From Nioella aestuarii (GTDB lineage: Bacteria; Pseudomonadota; Alphaproteobacteria; Rhodobacterales; Rhodobacteraceae): DNA of 64,000 bases. Under the pieces are notes generated by a model. That model saw only the letters and a program-made list of their open reading frames with translations. It made no database searches and was not told where the DNA came from. The translations under genes and the position numbers were made by a program. The stretch spans positions 1-64,000 of the forward strand of contig NZ_JBPBBA010000024.1 in assembly GCF_050896395.1 (NCBI RefSeq). Reading direction: 5' to 3'. Shown here in pieces: positions 34,325-42,761 of the stretch; position 1 is the first letter of the stretch, and each line of letters opens with the position of its first letter.

Positions 34325-34900
34325 TCACGACGCCGGGGTAGAAGACACGCCGACCTGCGCAGGGCGCAACAAGCGGTCATGCAGCAAGAAGCCAACCGCC
34401 ATAACCTGAATGATCTCGCCCGCCTTTGTGCCGGGCACGGGCGCTTCGAACATGGCCTCGTGCTCATTCGGGTTAAAGACGTCGCCGTTTTCCGGAACGA
34501 TCGGGGTCATACCGTGCTTGGAAAACACGTTCAGCAGCTCTCGCAGGGTCAGTTCAACCCCCTCGATCACAGCCGCCGCAACTTCGTTTTCTTCCTTATT
34601 CGCTGCTTCCAGCGCGCGTTGCAGGTTGTCATAGACCGGCAACAGATCCCGTGCCAAACGGGTGCTGCCGTAATGCTCGGCCTCGCGCCGGTCACGGTCC
34701 GCGCGTTTACGCACGTTTTCGGACTCCGCCAGAGTCCGCAGCAGGCGGTCCTTCAGCTCATCGCGTTCTGCGCGCAGAGCATCCAGTTCCAGCGCTTCAG
34801 CAGAAAACTCTTCCTGCTCTTCATCTTCCAGCGCGGCGTCCAGTTCTGCCTCGAGCGCATCGGGGTCGTCCAGGAACATCTCTTCCTTGGGGTCTGCCAT
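34325..34900 (-). CDS. grpE: Nucleotide exchange factor GrpE
   Basis: DnaK nucleotide exchange factor of 191 residues. It begins with an acidic N-terminus and a long coiled coil at about residues 40-95 (ERDELKDRLLRTLAESENVR), followed by the beta-wing domain with VFNPNEHEAMFEAPVPGTK, the GrpE signature. The C-terminal GFLLHDRLLRPAQVGVS is typical. It follows hrcA with a 10-bp gap, so the two are likely one operon. Confidence 0.97.
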   Translation of the reverse strand: MADPKEEMFLDDPDALEAELDAALEDEEQEEFSAEALELDALRAERDELKDRLLRTLAESENVRKRADRDRREAEHYGSTRLARDLLPVYDNLQRALEAANKEENEVAAAVIEGVELTLRELLNVFSKHGMTPIVPENGDVFNPNEHEAMFEAPVPGTKAGEIIQVMAVGFLLHDRLLRPAQVGVSSTPAS

Positions 34901-34910
34901 CTCAAACCTC

Positions 34911-35993
34911 TTATGACTGGTCCGAAATCAGCTTTCCGACCAGTTGTGCCGTGTAATCCACAATCGGAACGATCCGGCCGTAATTAAGCCGCGTGGGCCC
35001 AATCACACCGACCGCGCCGATGATCTTTCGATCAGCGTTCATATATGGGGAAACCACCAGAGAGGAACCCGAAAGTGAGAAAAGTTTGTTCTCTGACCCG
35101 ATAAAAATGCGCACACCGTCGCCCTCTTCGGTCAGTTCAAGGAATTCCGCGATGTCCCGCTTGCGTTCAAGGTCATCGAAGAGCGTCCTGATGCGCTCCA
35201 TTTCTTCGGACTCGCCACCCGACTCGAGCAGATGAGACCGGCCACGCACAATCAGCCGTTCCGTACGATCGCCTTCGTTTTCCCAGATTGCCGCTCCGCT
35301 CTCGATCAGTTCACGCGCCAGCTGATCGATCTCCTGACGCCGGGCGCGCACCTCGGTCTCCATGAGGCGGCGAATCTCGGTCACGGTCTTTCCTTCCGCC
35401 AGCGCGTTCAGGAAATTTGCCGCCTCTCGCATGGAGCTTGGCGTCTGACCCGGCGGCGGGGTAAAGATCCGGTTCTCAACATGACCATCGGCAAAGACCA
35501 GCACCACAAGCGCCTTGTTGGACGCCAGTTGAACGAACTCGATATGCTTGATCGGCGCTTCATGTTTCGGCGCCAGAACAAGGCTTGCGCCTTGGGTGAC
35601 GCCAGACAAAGCCGACCCCAGCAGATCAAGCTTGTGTGCAACGTCAGTGTTATTGCCACCTACTGTAGCTTCAAGCTTTTCACGGTCTGACAGGGTCAGG
35701 TCGCCAACTTCCAGCAGCCCGTCTACGAACATTCGCAAGCCCAGTTCAGTCGGGATGCGGCCCGCCGATACGTGCGGGCTGTTGAGCAATCCAAGAAACT
35801 CCAGATCCTGCATCACATTTCGGATCGTAGCTGCTGAAACTTTCTCTGACAGGGTGCGCGTCAAGGTGCGCGATCCCATAGGCGATCCGGTTTCCAGATA
35901 GCCTTCGACCACCCGGCGAAACACCTCGCGCGAGCGTTCGTTCATCTCAGCAAGTATATTCGCGGTTTCCGGCATCTTTTTCTGTGCTGTCAT
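34911..35993 (-). CDS. hrcA: Heat-inducible transcription repressor HrcA
   Basis: Repressor of heat-shock operons that binds the CIRCE element, 360 residues. An N-terminal winged helix (about 20-90; ATIRNVMQDLEFLGLLNSPH and AGRIPTELGLRMFVD) is followed by the dimerisation domain. GAVGVIGPTRLNYGRIVPIV at the C-terminus is the family signature. No CIRCE inverted repeat is in the window; its targets (groESL usually) lie elsewhere. It is divergent from rph by 103 bp. No strong RpoH promoter was found for it. Confidence 0.97.
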   Translation of the reverse strand: MTAQKKMPETANILAEMNERSREVFRRVVEGYLETGSPMGSRTLTRTLSEKVSAATIRNVMQDLEFLGLLNSPHVSAGRIPTELGLRMFVDGLLEVGDLTLSDREKLEATVGGNNTDVAHKLDLLGSALSGVTQGASLVLAPKHEAPIKHIEFVQLASNKALVVLVFADGHVENRIFTPPPGQTPSSMREAANFLNALAEGKTVTEIRRLMETEVRARRQEIDQLARELIESGAAIWENEGDRTERLIVRGRSHLLESGGESEEMERIRTLFDDLERKRDIAEFLELTEEGDGVRIFIGSENKLFSLSGSSLVVSPYMNADRKIIGAVGVIGPTRLNYGRIVPIVDYTAQLVGKLISDQS

Positions 35994-36096
35994 GTCAGAA
36001 ACATTAAGCGGCGGCAGCGACGGAAGGTCAATCGGGGTTGCGTGTCGCAGGGGCTAGGGACTATCCCCATGCCCAAGCGATATGCAGGAGATAGAT

Positions 36097-36810
36097 ATGC
36101 GCCCGTCAGGCAGAAACCTAGACCAGATGCGTCCGATTGCAATTGAAACCGGCGTAACCCGCCATGCAGAGGGCTCGTGCCTGATCAAGGTCGGCAACAC
36201 CCATGTGCTGTGCACCGCATCATTGGAAGAGCGTGTACCGCCCTTCCTGCGCAATACCGGGCTTGGCTGGGTGACGGCAGAATATGGGATGCTGCCACGC
36301 GCCACCCATACCCGTATGCGGCGCGAGGCATCGGCTGGCAAACAATCTGGCAGAACGCAGGAAATTCAACGGCTTATCGGTCGCTCCCTGCGGGCAGGCA
36401 TCGACCGGGTTGCGCTTGGCGAACGTCAGATTACCGTCGACTGTGACGTGATCCAGGCCGATGGCGGCACCCGCTGCGCCGCGATCACCGGTGGTTGGGT
36501 TGCGCTGCGCCTTGCGGTGAACAAGCTGATGAAGGCGGGTGACATTATCTCTGACCCGATCATGGATCATGTGGCAGCGGTATCCTGCGGGGTTTTCGCC
36601 GGTCAGCCGGTGCTGGATCTCGACTATGACGAGGATTCCGAGGCCGGAACCGACGGCAATTTCGTCATGACGGGATCTGGCCAGCTCATCGAGCTGCAAG
36701 CCAGTGCCGAGGGCGCCACCTTTAGCCGTGCTCAGTTCAACGAACTGATGGATTTGGCCGACAAGGGTGTTGCCGATCTGGTTGCAGCCCAGAAAGCGGC
36801 CGTCGCCTGA
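36097..36810 (+). CDS. rph: Ribonuclease PH
   Basis: Phosphorolytic 3'-5' exoribonuclease that matures tRNA 3' ends, 237 residues. The hallmarks are EIQRLIGRSLRAGID, DCDVIQADGGTRCAAITGGW and LDLDYDEDSEAGTDGN, the last holding the catalytic acidic residues. The start at MRPSGR is chosen because GCAGGAG lies 6 nt ahead. Its stop shares one base with the ATG of rdgB, so they are coupled. Divergent from hrcA, as is common in alphaproteobacteria. Confidence 0.97.
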   Translation: MRPSGRNLDQMRPIAIETGVTRHAEGSCLIKVGNTHVLCTASLEERVPPFLRNTGLGWVTAEYGMLPRATHTRMRREASAGKQSGRTQEIQRLIGRSLRAGIDRVALGERQITVDCDVIQADGGTRCAAITGGWVALRLAVNKLMKAGDIISDPIMDHVAAVSCGVFAGQPVLDLDYDEDSEAGTDGNFVMTGSGQLIELQASAEGATFSRAQFNELMDLADKGVADLVAAQKAAVA

Positions 36811-37418
36811 TGCGCAAGTTCACCGGCGATACCCTTCTTGTTGCGACCCACAACCAGGGCAAGCTGGAGGAGATCGCACATCTTCTGGAACCTCTGGGCA
36901 TTTCCGTAACATCCGCCAAGGAACACGGACTGCCCGAGCCAGAGGAAACTGGGACGACCTTCGTCGAGAATGCCCGCATCAAGGCCCATACGGCGGCGAA
37001 GGCCACCGGACTACCGGCGCTTGCTGATGATTCCGGCATCGAGATTGACGCACTTGGCGGCGCGCCGGGTGTCTACACCGCCGATTGGGCGGAAACGCCG
37101 AATGGGCGGGATTTCGTGATGGCCATGACCCGGACACATGAAGAACTGGAGAAGGTCGGGGCCAAAGCCCCCCGCACCGCCCGGTTCTGCTGCACTCTGG
37201 TGCTGGCCTGGCCCGACGGACATGACGAGGTCTTCCCCGGCGTGATGGAAGGCGCGGTCGTCTGGCCAATGCGGGGCGATCAGGGTCATGGCTATGACCC
37301 GATTTTCCAACCGAAGGGGTATGACATCACCTTTGGCGAAATGGATCGTTGGGAAAAGAACCAGATCAGCCACCGCGCTGATGCGTTCCGCAAACTGGTG
37401 GCCGCACTTGGCAAGTGA
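36810..37418 (+). CDS. rdgB: XTP/dITP pyrophosphatase RdgB
   Basis: Nucleotide-pool cleaner that hydrolyses non-canonical purine NTPs (ITP, XTP), 202 residues. The HAM1 motif VATHNQGKLEEI contains the Asn and Lys that hold the triphosphate. ALADDSGIEIDALGGAPGVYT has the catalytic Asp residues. GYDPIFQPKG and ISHRADAFRKL are also conserved. It overlaps hemW at its 3' end by 11 bp. Confidence 0.96.
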   Translation: MRKFTGDTLLVATHNQGKLEEIAHLLEPLGISVTSAKEHGLPEPEETGTTFVENARIKAHTAAKATGLPALADDSGIEIDALGGAPGVYTADWAETPNGRDFVMAMTRTHEELEKVGAKAPRTARFCCTLVLAWPDGHDEVFPGVMEGAVVWPMRGDQGHGYDPIFQPKGYDITFGEMDRWEKNQISHRADAFRKLVAALGK

Positions 37419-38568
37419 GGACTGGCAGAAAGGCGGGTTCGGGCTCTACCTGCATTGGCCTTTCTGTCTGGCGAAATGCCCCTATTGCGACTTCAACAGC
37501 CACGTCGCCTCGCATGTAGATCAGTCTCGCTGGAAGGCAGCCTATCTTTCGGAAGTCAGAAGATATGGTGAGCTCACCCATGGGCGCACACTAAATACGG
37601 TGTTCTTCGGCGGCGGCACGCCATCCCTCATGAACCCCGATCTGGTTCATGCAGTGCTAGAGGAAATCCGCGCAACATGGTCTGTTTCCAATAGTTTTGA
37701 GGTCACGCTAGAGGCGAATCCAACATCGGTTGAGGCAGGTCGCTTTTCCGGCTTCCGCGATGCGGGTGTTAACAGAATTTCCATGGGAATTCAGTCACTT
37801 AACGACAGTGACCTAAAGCGCCTTGGCAGGATGCACACCGCCAAGGAAGGGCGAGATGCCTTTGATGTCGCCAGAAAGCTGTTTGATCGTGTCAGTTTCG
37901 ACCTGATCTATGCCCGGCAACACCAGACCCCACAGGAATGGTCAGAGGAGCTAAAACAGGCTCTAAATATGGCGATTGATCACCTTTCGCTCTACCAGCT
38001 GACTATCGAGGACGGCACCGCCTTCGGGGATCGCTATGCCATCGGCCGCCTGCCCGGCCTGCCGACGGATGACAGTGCCGCTGATATGTACGACATCACA
38101 CAAGAGATCACGGAGGCGGCAGGAATGCCCGCTTATGAGATCTCGAACCATGCGCGCGATATGGCGGAGAGCCGGCACAACCTGATCTATTGGCGCTATG
38201 GCGACTACATCGGCATCGGCCCCGGCGCGCATGGGCGCTTGACCTTGGGCGGAACCCGCTACGCGACCGAGACCCCGCTGACCCCCACCACCTGGCTTAC
38301 CCAGGTCGAAACCAAAGGTCACGGCGAATCCTTGCGGGAACCGATCAACCCCAAGGACCAGGCAACCGAGTATCTGATGATGAGTTTGAGGCTGTCCGAG
38401 GGGAGCTCTCTCGTGCGGTTCAATGAGCTATCGGGCGTTGAGTTACCACGAGATCGACGAGAGAGACTACAAGATATGGGGTTTTTGACCGAAAGCGCCA
38501 ACAAAATAAGGGCGACCAGCACTGGTCGCCCCATACTAAACAGTCTACTCAGAGAGCTGCTTTCCTAG
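37408..38568 (+). CDS. hemW: Radical SAM heme chaperone HemW
   Basis: Radical-SAM protein related to oxygen-independent coproporphyrinogen oxidase HemN and now seen mainly as a heme chaperone, 386 residues. The iron-sulfur motif CLAKCPYC (CxxxCxxC) follows GLYLHWPF. GGGTPSLM is the SAM-binding GGE-like motif and RISMGIQSLND follows. The likely start is TTG at 37408, inside the end of rdgB; the only earlier ATG would add 40 residues reading antiparallel to family expectation. The extra Cys of HemN near the motif is absent, which fits HemW. Its stop overlaps parB's within CTAG. Confidence 0.9.
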   Translation: MASEDWQKGGFGLYLHWPFCLAKCPYCDFNSHVASHVDQSRWKAAYLSEVRRYGELTHGRTLNTVFFGGGTPSLMNPDLVHAVLEEIRATWSVSNSFEVTLEANPTSVEAGRFSGFRDAGVNRISMGIQSLNDSDLKRLGRMHTAKEGRDAFDVARKLFDRVSFDLIYARQHQTPQEWSEELKQALNMAIDHLSLYQLTIEDGTAFGDRYAIGRLPGLPTDDSAADMYDITQEITEAAGMPAYEISNHARDMAESRHNLIYWRYGDYIGIGPGAHGRLTLGGTRYATETPLTPTTWLTQVETKGHGESLREPINPKDQATEYLMMSLRLSEGSSLVRFNELSGVELPRDRRERLQDMGFLTESANKIRATSTGRPILNSLLRELLS

Positions 38569-39464
38569 CCATTTGAGTTCAGAATCTGGATGATATCGTC
38601 CAGCTGGCCAAGATCTGCGTATTTGATAGAAATCTTCCCGGATCCACCGTCAGCGTCATGATCAATGCTGACGGGCAAACCAATCGCAGCAGACAGATCG
38701 GATTCCAGCGCCTTTGTATCCGCATCCTTGTCACTAGCGGGGCGCGGTCGTGAAGCGCCACCGGTCGGTGCAGTCGGCTTGCGCATCAGCTTTTCGACCT
38801 CTCGCACAGACAGGCCCTTGTTGATCACCTCGCGCGCGATCCTGACAGCATCATCGCTGCCGACAAGCGCACGGGCGTGCCCGGCACTTAGCTGCCCGTC
38901 CCGCAGATAACCCTGGACCTCTTCGGGCAGTGTCAGCAAACGCATGAGGTTGGCGATATGAGACCGGCTTTTGCCCATTGCCGTCGCCAGCCGTTCTTGT
39001 GTGTGGTTGAACCGGTCCATCAGCTGTCGATAGCCCATGGCCTCTTCCACGGGGTTCAGATCGGCGCGTTGGATGTTCTCGATGATCGCGACTTCCAACA
39101 CCTCTGTGTCATCAAAATCACGCACTAATACGGGGACTTCATGCAGCTGCGCCATCTGCGCCGCGCGCCAGCGGCGTTCACCGGCAACGATCTGATATGC
39201 CCCTTCCTGCGTTGGATCTGGCCTGACGATCAGCGGCTGGATAATCCCTTTCTCGGCGATCGAGTCTGACAGCTCCTCCAGCGCTTCCTGCGTGAAGGCG
39301 CGGCGCGGCTGATCGGGGTTCGGGCGCACCTGTTCAATCGGCACGTTCATATCGGGGCGGCGCGGGCTGTCAGGCGCGGCAGTTTCATCTGCGCTCGGCT
39401 CGTTGATATCCGCCATCAAGGCCGACAATCCGCGCCCCAGGCCCCTGCTCTTTCTCGTTGCCAT
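38565..39464 (-). CDS. parB: Chromosome partitioning protein ParB
   Basis: CTP-dependent DNA clamp that loads at parS and drives origin segregation, 299 residues. The start is at MATRKSRGLGRGLSAL, with GAGGAAC upstream; 38 further codons are open but atypical. The N-terminal CTP-binding domain has EQVRPNPDQPRRAF and GERRWRAAQMA, and the central helix-turn-helix domain includes MGKSRSHIANLMRLL. The C-terminal dimerisation domain follows. It lies 13 bp after parA and near two perfect parS sites, the classic origin arrangement. Confidence 0.97.
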   Translation of the reverse strand: MATRKSRGLGRGLSALMADINEPSADETAAPDSPRRPDMNVPIEQVRPNPDQPRRAFTQEALEELSDSIAEKGIIQPLIVRPDPTQEGAYQIVAGERRWRAAQMAQLHEVPVLVRDFDDTEVLEVAIIENIQRADLNPVEEAMGYRQLMDRFNHTQERLATAMGKSRSHIANLMRLLTLPEEVQGYLRDGQLSAGHARALVGSDDAVRIAREVINKGLSVREVEKLMRKPTAPTGGASRPRPASDKDADTKALESDLSAAIGLPVSIDHDADGGSGKISIKYADLGQLDDIIQILNSNG

Positions 39465-39477
39465 TTTCTTGTTCCTC

Positions 39478-40278
39478 TCAGGCCTGTTGCAACTGCCGGT
39501 CCAGCACTTCCCGGGCCAGATCACGATAGGCTTCGCTTCCGCGCGAGGTCGGGTCGTATTGCAGGATCGGCATGGCATAAGACGGCGCTTCGCTGAGCCT
39601 CACATTCCGGGGAATCCGGGTCTGATACACCAGATCACCAAGGTTTTCGCGGGCGTCTTCCTCTACTTGACGACACAGGTTGTTGCGCATGTCGTACATT
39701 GTCAGAACCACGCCCTCGATCCGCAGCGCAGGGTTTGCCGACTGCCGCACCTCACGGATGGTCAACATCAGCTGCGAAAGGCCCTCCAGCGCAAAAAACT
39801 CGGATTGAAGCGGCACCAGAACGGCGTCAGCTGCCACCATGGCGTTAACCGTCAGCAGGTTCAGCGACGGGGGGCAATCCATCAGGATGATGTCAAAACC
39901 GGCGACCATAGTGGGTGCCAGCGCGTCTTTCAGCAGGAAAACCCGATTCTCATTGCTCACTAGCTCCACATCAGCGGAACTCAGATCCGTGGTCGACGGC
40001 GCAATCCACAGGTTGTCGACACCGGTCGGCAGCACAATTTCTCGCAGTGGCATGTCTTCGATCAACAGATCATAAGTGGTCACGTTGCGCTGATCAGTAT
40101 CGATTCCAAGCCCGGTTGAGGCATTTCCCTGCGGGTCCAGGTCGATGACCAGTACCCTTTGCCCTTCAGCGGCCAAGGCCGCGCCAAGGTTGATAGCGGT
40201 TGTCGTCTTCCCGACCCCGCCTTTCTGGTTTGCAATCGCTATACAGCGGGGCCGCCGGAACTCAGGCACGTTGTACAT
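39478..40278 (-). CDS. parA: Chromosome partitioning ATPase ParA
   Basis: Walker-type ATPase that moves ParB-parS complexes along the nucleoid, 266 residues. The deviant Walker A is QKGGVGKTTTAINLG with the signature Lys; Walker B-like IDLDPQGNAS and ILMDCPPSLN are present. Its start lies inside the end of rsmG, overlapping by 17 bp. No helix-turn-helix precedes the ATPase, so it is the chromosomal (Soj) type without a DNA-binding leader. parB follows closely. Confidence 0.97.
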   Translation of the reverse strand: MYNVPEFRRPRCIAIANQKGGVGKTTTAINLGAALAAEGQRVLVIDLDPQGNASTGLGIDTDQRNVTTYDLLIEDMPLREIVLPTGVDNLWIAPSTTDLSSADVELVSNENRVFLLKDALAPTMVAGFDIILMDCPPSLNLLTVNAMVAADAVLVPLQSEFFALEGLSQLMLTIREVRQSANPALRIEGVVLTMYDMRNNLCRQVEEDARENLGDLVYQTRIPRNVRLSEAPSYAMPILQYDPTSRGSEAYRDLAREVLDRQLQQA

Positions 40279-40888
40279 CTCCGATTTTCAGAATCACGGC
40301 CCCGTCGGCCGTTTGGCTGGGTATAGATTCCATCGTCATGCGCCATGTCTCAAGCGCTTCTTCCACTTCCTGCCCATGTGTCGCGCCTTTCAGGAAAAGG
40401 GCGGTGCCATCAGGTGACAGGTGCCGCTCCGCGTGGCCAAGCAATTTCGTTAGCGAGGAAAGCGCCCTTGCAGACAATATCACGGCGTTTTGCGGGGGGG
40501 CCTCTTCGATACGGCGTGTCAAAACGCCGATCTTCAGGCCCATCTGAGCTGCGACGGTACGCAGAAAGCTGCCCTTGCGAAGATCGCTTTCGATGAAGGT
40601 AAATCTAAGGCCAGGCGCCTTTTCAGCAGCAATTGCAGCGCAGACGAGCCCGGGGAAGCCCGCACCAGACCCGATGTCCAGCCACAATCCCTCTTTCACC
40701 GGGCAAAGATCGAATACTTGCGCAGAATCAAGGAAATGACGCGTCCAAAGTTCCGGGATCGTACCCGGCGCCACCAGATTGATCGCCTTCTGCCATTTCA
40801 CCAGCGCAGCGGCATAGGTTTCGAGGCGTTCGAATGTTTCACGTGAAACATCGGCTTGCAGACGCGCGCGCGCCTCTTCCTCGGTCAT
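40262..40888 (-). CDS. rsmG: 16S rRNA (guanine-527-N7)-methyltransferase RsmG
   Basis: Methyltransferase of 208 residues formerly called GidB, modifying the 530 loop of 16S rRNA. The SAM-binding motif is WLDIGSGAGFPGLVCAA. RALSSLTKLLGHAERHL is the conserved catalytic-side region. Residues 13-19 (DVSRETF) are encoded by a perfect parS site. The gene overlaps mnmG by 4 bp at its start and parA by 17 bp at its end, so mnmG-rsmG-parA-parB looks like one operon. Confidence 0.95.
   Translation of the reverse strand: MTEEEARARLQADVSRETFERLETYAAALVKWQKAINLVAPGTIPELWTRHFLDSAQVFDLCPVKEGLWLDIGSGAGFPGLVCAAIAAEKAPGLRFTFIESDLRKGSFLRTVAAQMGLKIGVLTRRIEEAPPQNAVILSARALSSLTKLLGHAERHLSPDGTALFLKGATHGQEVEEALETWRMTMESIPSQTADGAVILKIGDVQRA
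40835..40850. other. parS site 1 (within rsmG)
   Basis: TGTTTCACGTGAAACA is a perfect 16-bp palindrome identical to the bacterial chromosomal parS consensus. It lies within the first codons of rsmG and is one of two such sites, 1.9 kb apart. Confidence 0.96.
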
Positions 40889-42759
40889 GCGCTTTTCCGT
40901 TCATGCTGGCGGATCTTGGTCAGCAAAAGCGTCAAGGCAGCAGGGGTCATCCCCTCTATCCGGCCCGCCTGCCCCAGGGTCTGAGGGCGGATCATGGTCA
41001 GCTTGCCCCGCAATTCATTCGACAGCCCATCAATGCCATCATAGGAAAAGGATGCTGGTATCTTGTGCGCCTCGTCGCGCTTCAGCGCGGCCACGTCGGA
41101 TTTCTGTCGCTCGATATAACTTGAATAGAGCGCTTCGCGGCTAAGCTGATCCTTGGTTTCCCGGTCCACGGCGTCGACCTCGGGCCAAATACCGGACAAG
41201 TCCTCAATTGTGATATCCGGGAACGACAACAGGTCCAAAGCCGTTCGCCTTTGGCCGTCTTGATTGACATTCAGCCCGTGGCGGCGCGCTTCGGTCGGGG
41301 TCAGGTCCACGCCACGCAGCGTGTCATAGCCCTTTGCCAGCCGCTCCATCTTGTCCTCAAACGCCGCGATCCGCGCTTCGCTGGCGATTCCCAGCTCCAT
41401 TGCACGAGGTGTAAGGCGCTGATCCGCATTATCAGCGCGCAGGGTCAGACGGAATTCAGCGCGCGAGGTAAACATGCGATAGGGCTCCGCCACGCCGCGC
41501 GTCACAAGATCGTCGATCATCACGCCGATATAGGATTCGCTCCGGCTGAATGTCACAGGCTCCTGATCCAAGATTTGTTGAGCAGCGTTCAACCCAGCCA
41601 CAAGACCTTGTGCCGCAGCTTCCTCATATCCCGTGGTGCCGTTGATCTGCCCGGCCAGGAACAGGCCCGGTACATCCTTAACCTCCAGCACCGGGCTCAG
41701 CGCGCGGGGATCGACATAGTCATACTCGATGGCGTAGCCGGGTTGCAGGATCTCTGCCTGTTCCAGTCCTCTGATCGAGTGAACGTAGTCGTGCTGTACC
41801 TCTTCCGGCAGCGACGTGGAGATGCCGTTAGGATAGACGGTGTCATCGTCCAGCCTCTCTGGCTCCAGAAAGATCTGATGGGAGTCCTTGTCAGCGAACC
41901 GCACGATCTTGTCTTCGATCGACGGACAATAGCGCGGGCCAATGCCCTCTATGTGCCCACCATACATGGCGGAGCGGTCAAGGTTATCGCGGATGATCTG
42001 ATGGGTCTTCTCGTTTGTATGGGTGATCCCACAAGAGATCTGCCGCACCTGTGGGCCTTTGGACAGGAACGAAAACATCACCGGATCCTCATCCGCCGGC
42101 TGGCTTTCGAGGATATCCCAGTTGATGGTCTTGCCGTTCAAGCGCGGCGGCGTTCCGGTTTTCAGGCGGCCGAGCGGCAGGCCGAAATCGGCTATCCGCT
42201 CTGCCAGCAGGTTGGATGGTTTATCCCCCATGCGTCCGCCGGGGCGTTGCTTGTCGCCGATATGGATGATCCCACGCAGAAAGGTACCCGTGGTCAGAAC
42301 CACTGCGCGAGCACTGATCTCACTGCCATCTTCAAGCCTGACACCCGCGATACGGCCACCGTTCAGCATCAGATCGGCGGCTTCGCCTTCCAGGATGGTC
42401 AGATTGGGCAGCGCGGCCAGTTCGGCCTGCATAGCAAGACGGTAGAGCTTTCGATCCGACTGCGTGCGCGGGCCCTGAACGGCGGGCCCTTTACGGCGAT
42501 TGAGCAGGCGGAACTGGATACCAGAGGCATCCGCCACACGGCCCATGGCCCCGCCAAGCGCATCAATTTCGCGAACGAGATGGCCTTTACCCAAGCCACC
42601 GATCGCCGGGTTACAGGACATGACCCCAATCGCGTCGGCCCGCAAGGTCAACAGCGCCACCCGCACACCCCGACGTGCAGCCGCGTGGGCAGCATCAGAA
42701 CCAGCGTGGCCGCCACCGATAACCACTACATCGAAATCCAGATGTTTCACGTGAAACAC
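40885..42759 (-). CDS. mnmG: tRNA uridine 5-carboxymethylaminomethyl modification enzyme MnmG
   Basis: FAD protein of 624 residues that, with MnmE, modifies U34 of certain tRNAs. The FAD-binding motif is VIGGGHAGSDAAHAAARRG. MSCNPAIGGLGKGHLVREID and GNAINGTTGYEE-like LFLAGQINGTTGYEEAAAQG are GidA hallmarks. The first codons spell FHVKH, the product of a parS site. It starts 3 bp downstream of mnmE's stop. Typical length is about 620-630. Confidence 0.97.
   Translation of the reverse strand: MFHVKHLDFDVVVIGGGHAGSDAAHAAARRGVRVALLTLRADAIGVMSCNPAIGGLGKGHLVREIDALGGAMGRVADASGIQFRLLNRRKGPAVQGPRTQSDRKLYRLAMQAELAALPNLTILEGEAADLMLNGGRIAGVRLEDGSEISARAVVLTTGTFLRGIIHIGDKQRPGGRMGDKPSNLLAERIADFGLPLGRLKTGTPPRLNGKTINWDILESQPADEDPVMFSFLSKGPQVRQISCGITHTNEKTHQIIRDNLDRSAMYGGHIEGIGPRYCPSIEDKIVRFADKDSHQIFLEPERLDDDTVYPNGISTSLPEEVQHDYVHSIRGLEQAEILQPGYAIEYDYVDPRALSPVLEVKDVPGLFLAGQINGTTGYEEAAAQGLVAGLNAAQQILDQEPVTFSRSESYIGVMIDDLVTRGVAEPYRMFTSRAEFRLTLRADNADQRLTPRAMELGIASEARIAAFEDKMERLAKGYDTLRGVDLTPTEARRHGLNVNQDGQRRTALDLLSFPDITIEDLSGIWPEVDAVDRETKDQLSREALYSSYIERQKSDVAALKRDEAHKIPASFSYDGIDGLSNELRGKLTMIRPQTLGQAGRIEGMTPAALTLLLTKIRQHERKSA
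42743..42758. other. parS site 2 (start of mnmG)
   Basis: A second perfect TGTTTCACGTGAAACA sits at codons 1-6 of mnmG, where it encodes FHVKH. Together with the site at 40835 it places ParB nucleation about 3.3 and 5.2 kb from the AT-rich part of the origin region. Confidence 0.96.
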
Positions 42760-42761
42760 TC

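Noticed and set aside
35994..36096. CIRCE element or RpoH promoter at hrcA
   Set aside because: No TTAGCACTC-N9-GAGTGCTAA repeat, and the best CTTG has no proper -10 at 17-18 bp.
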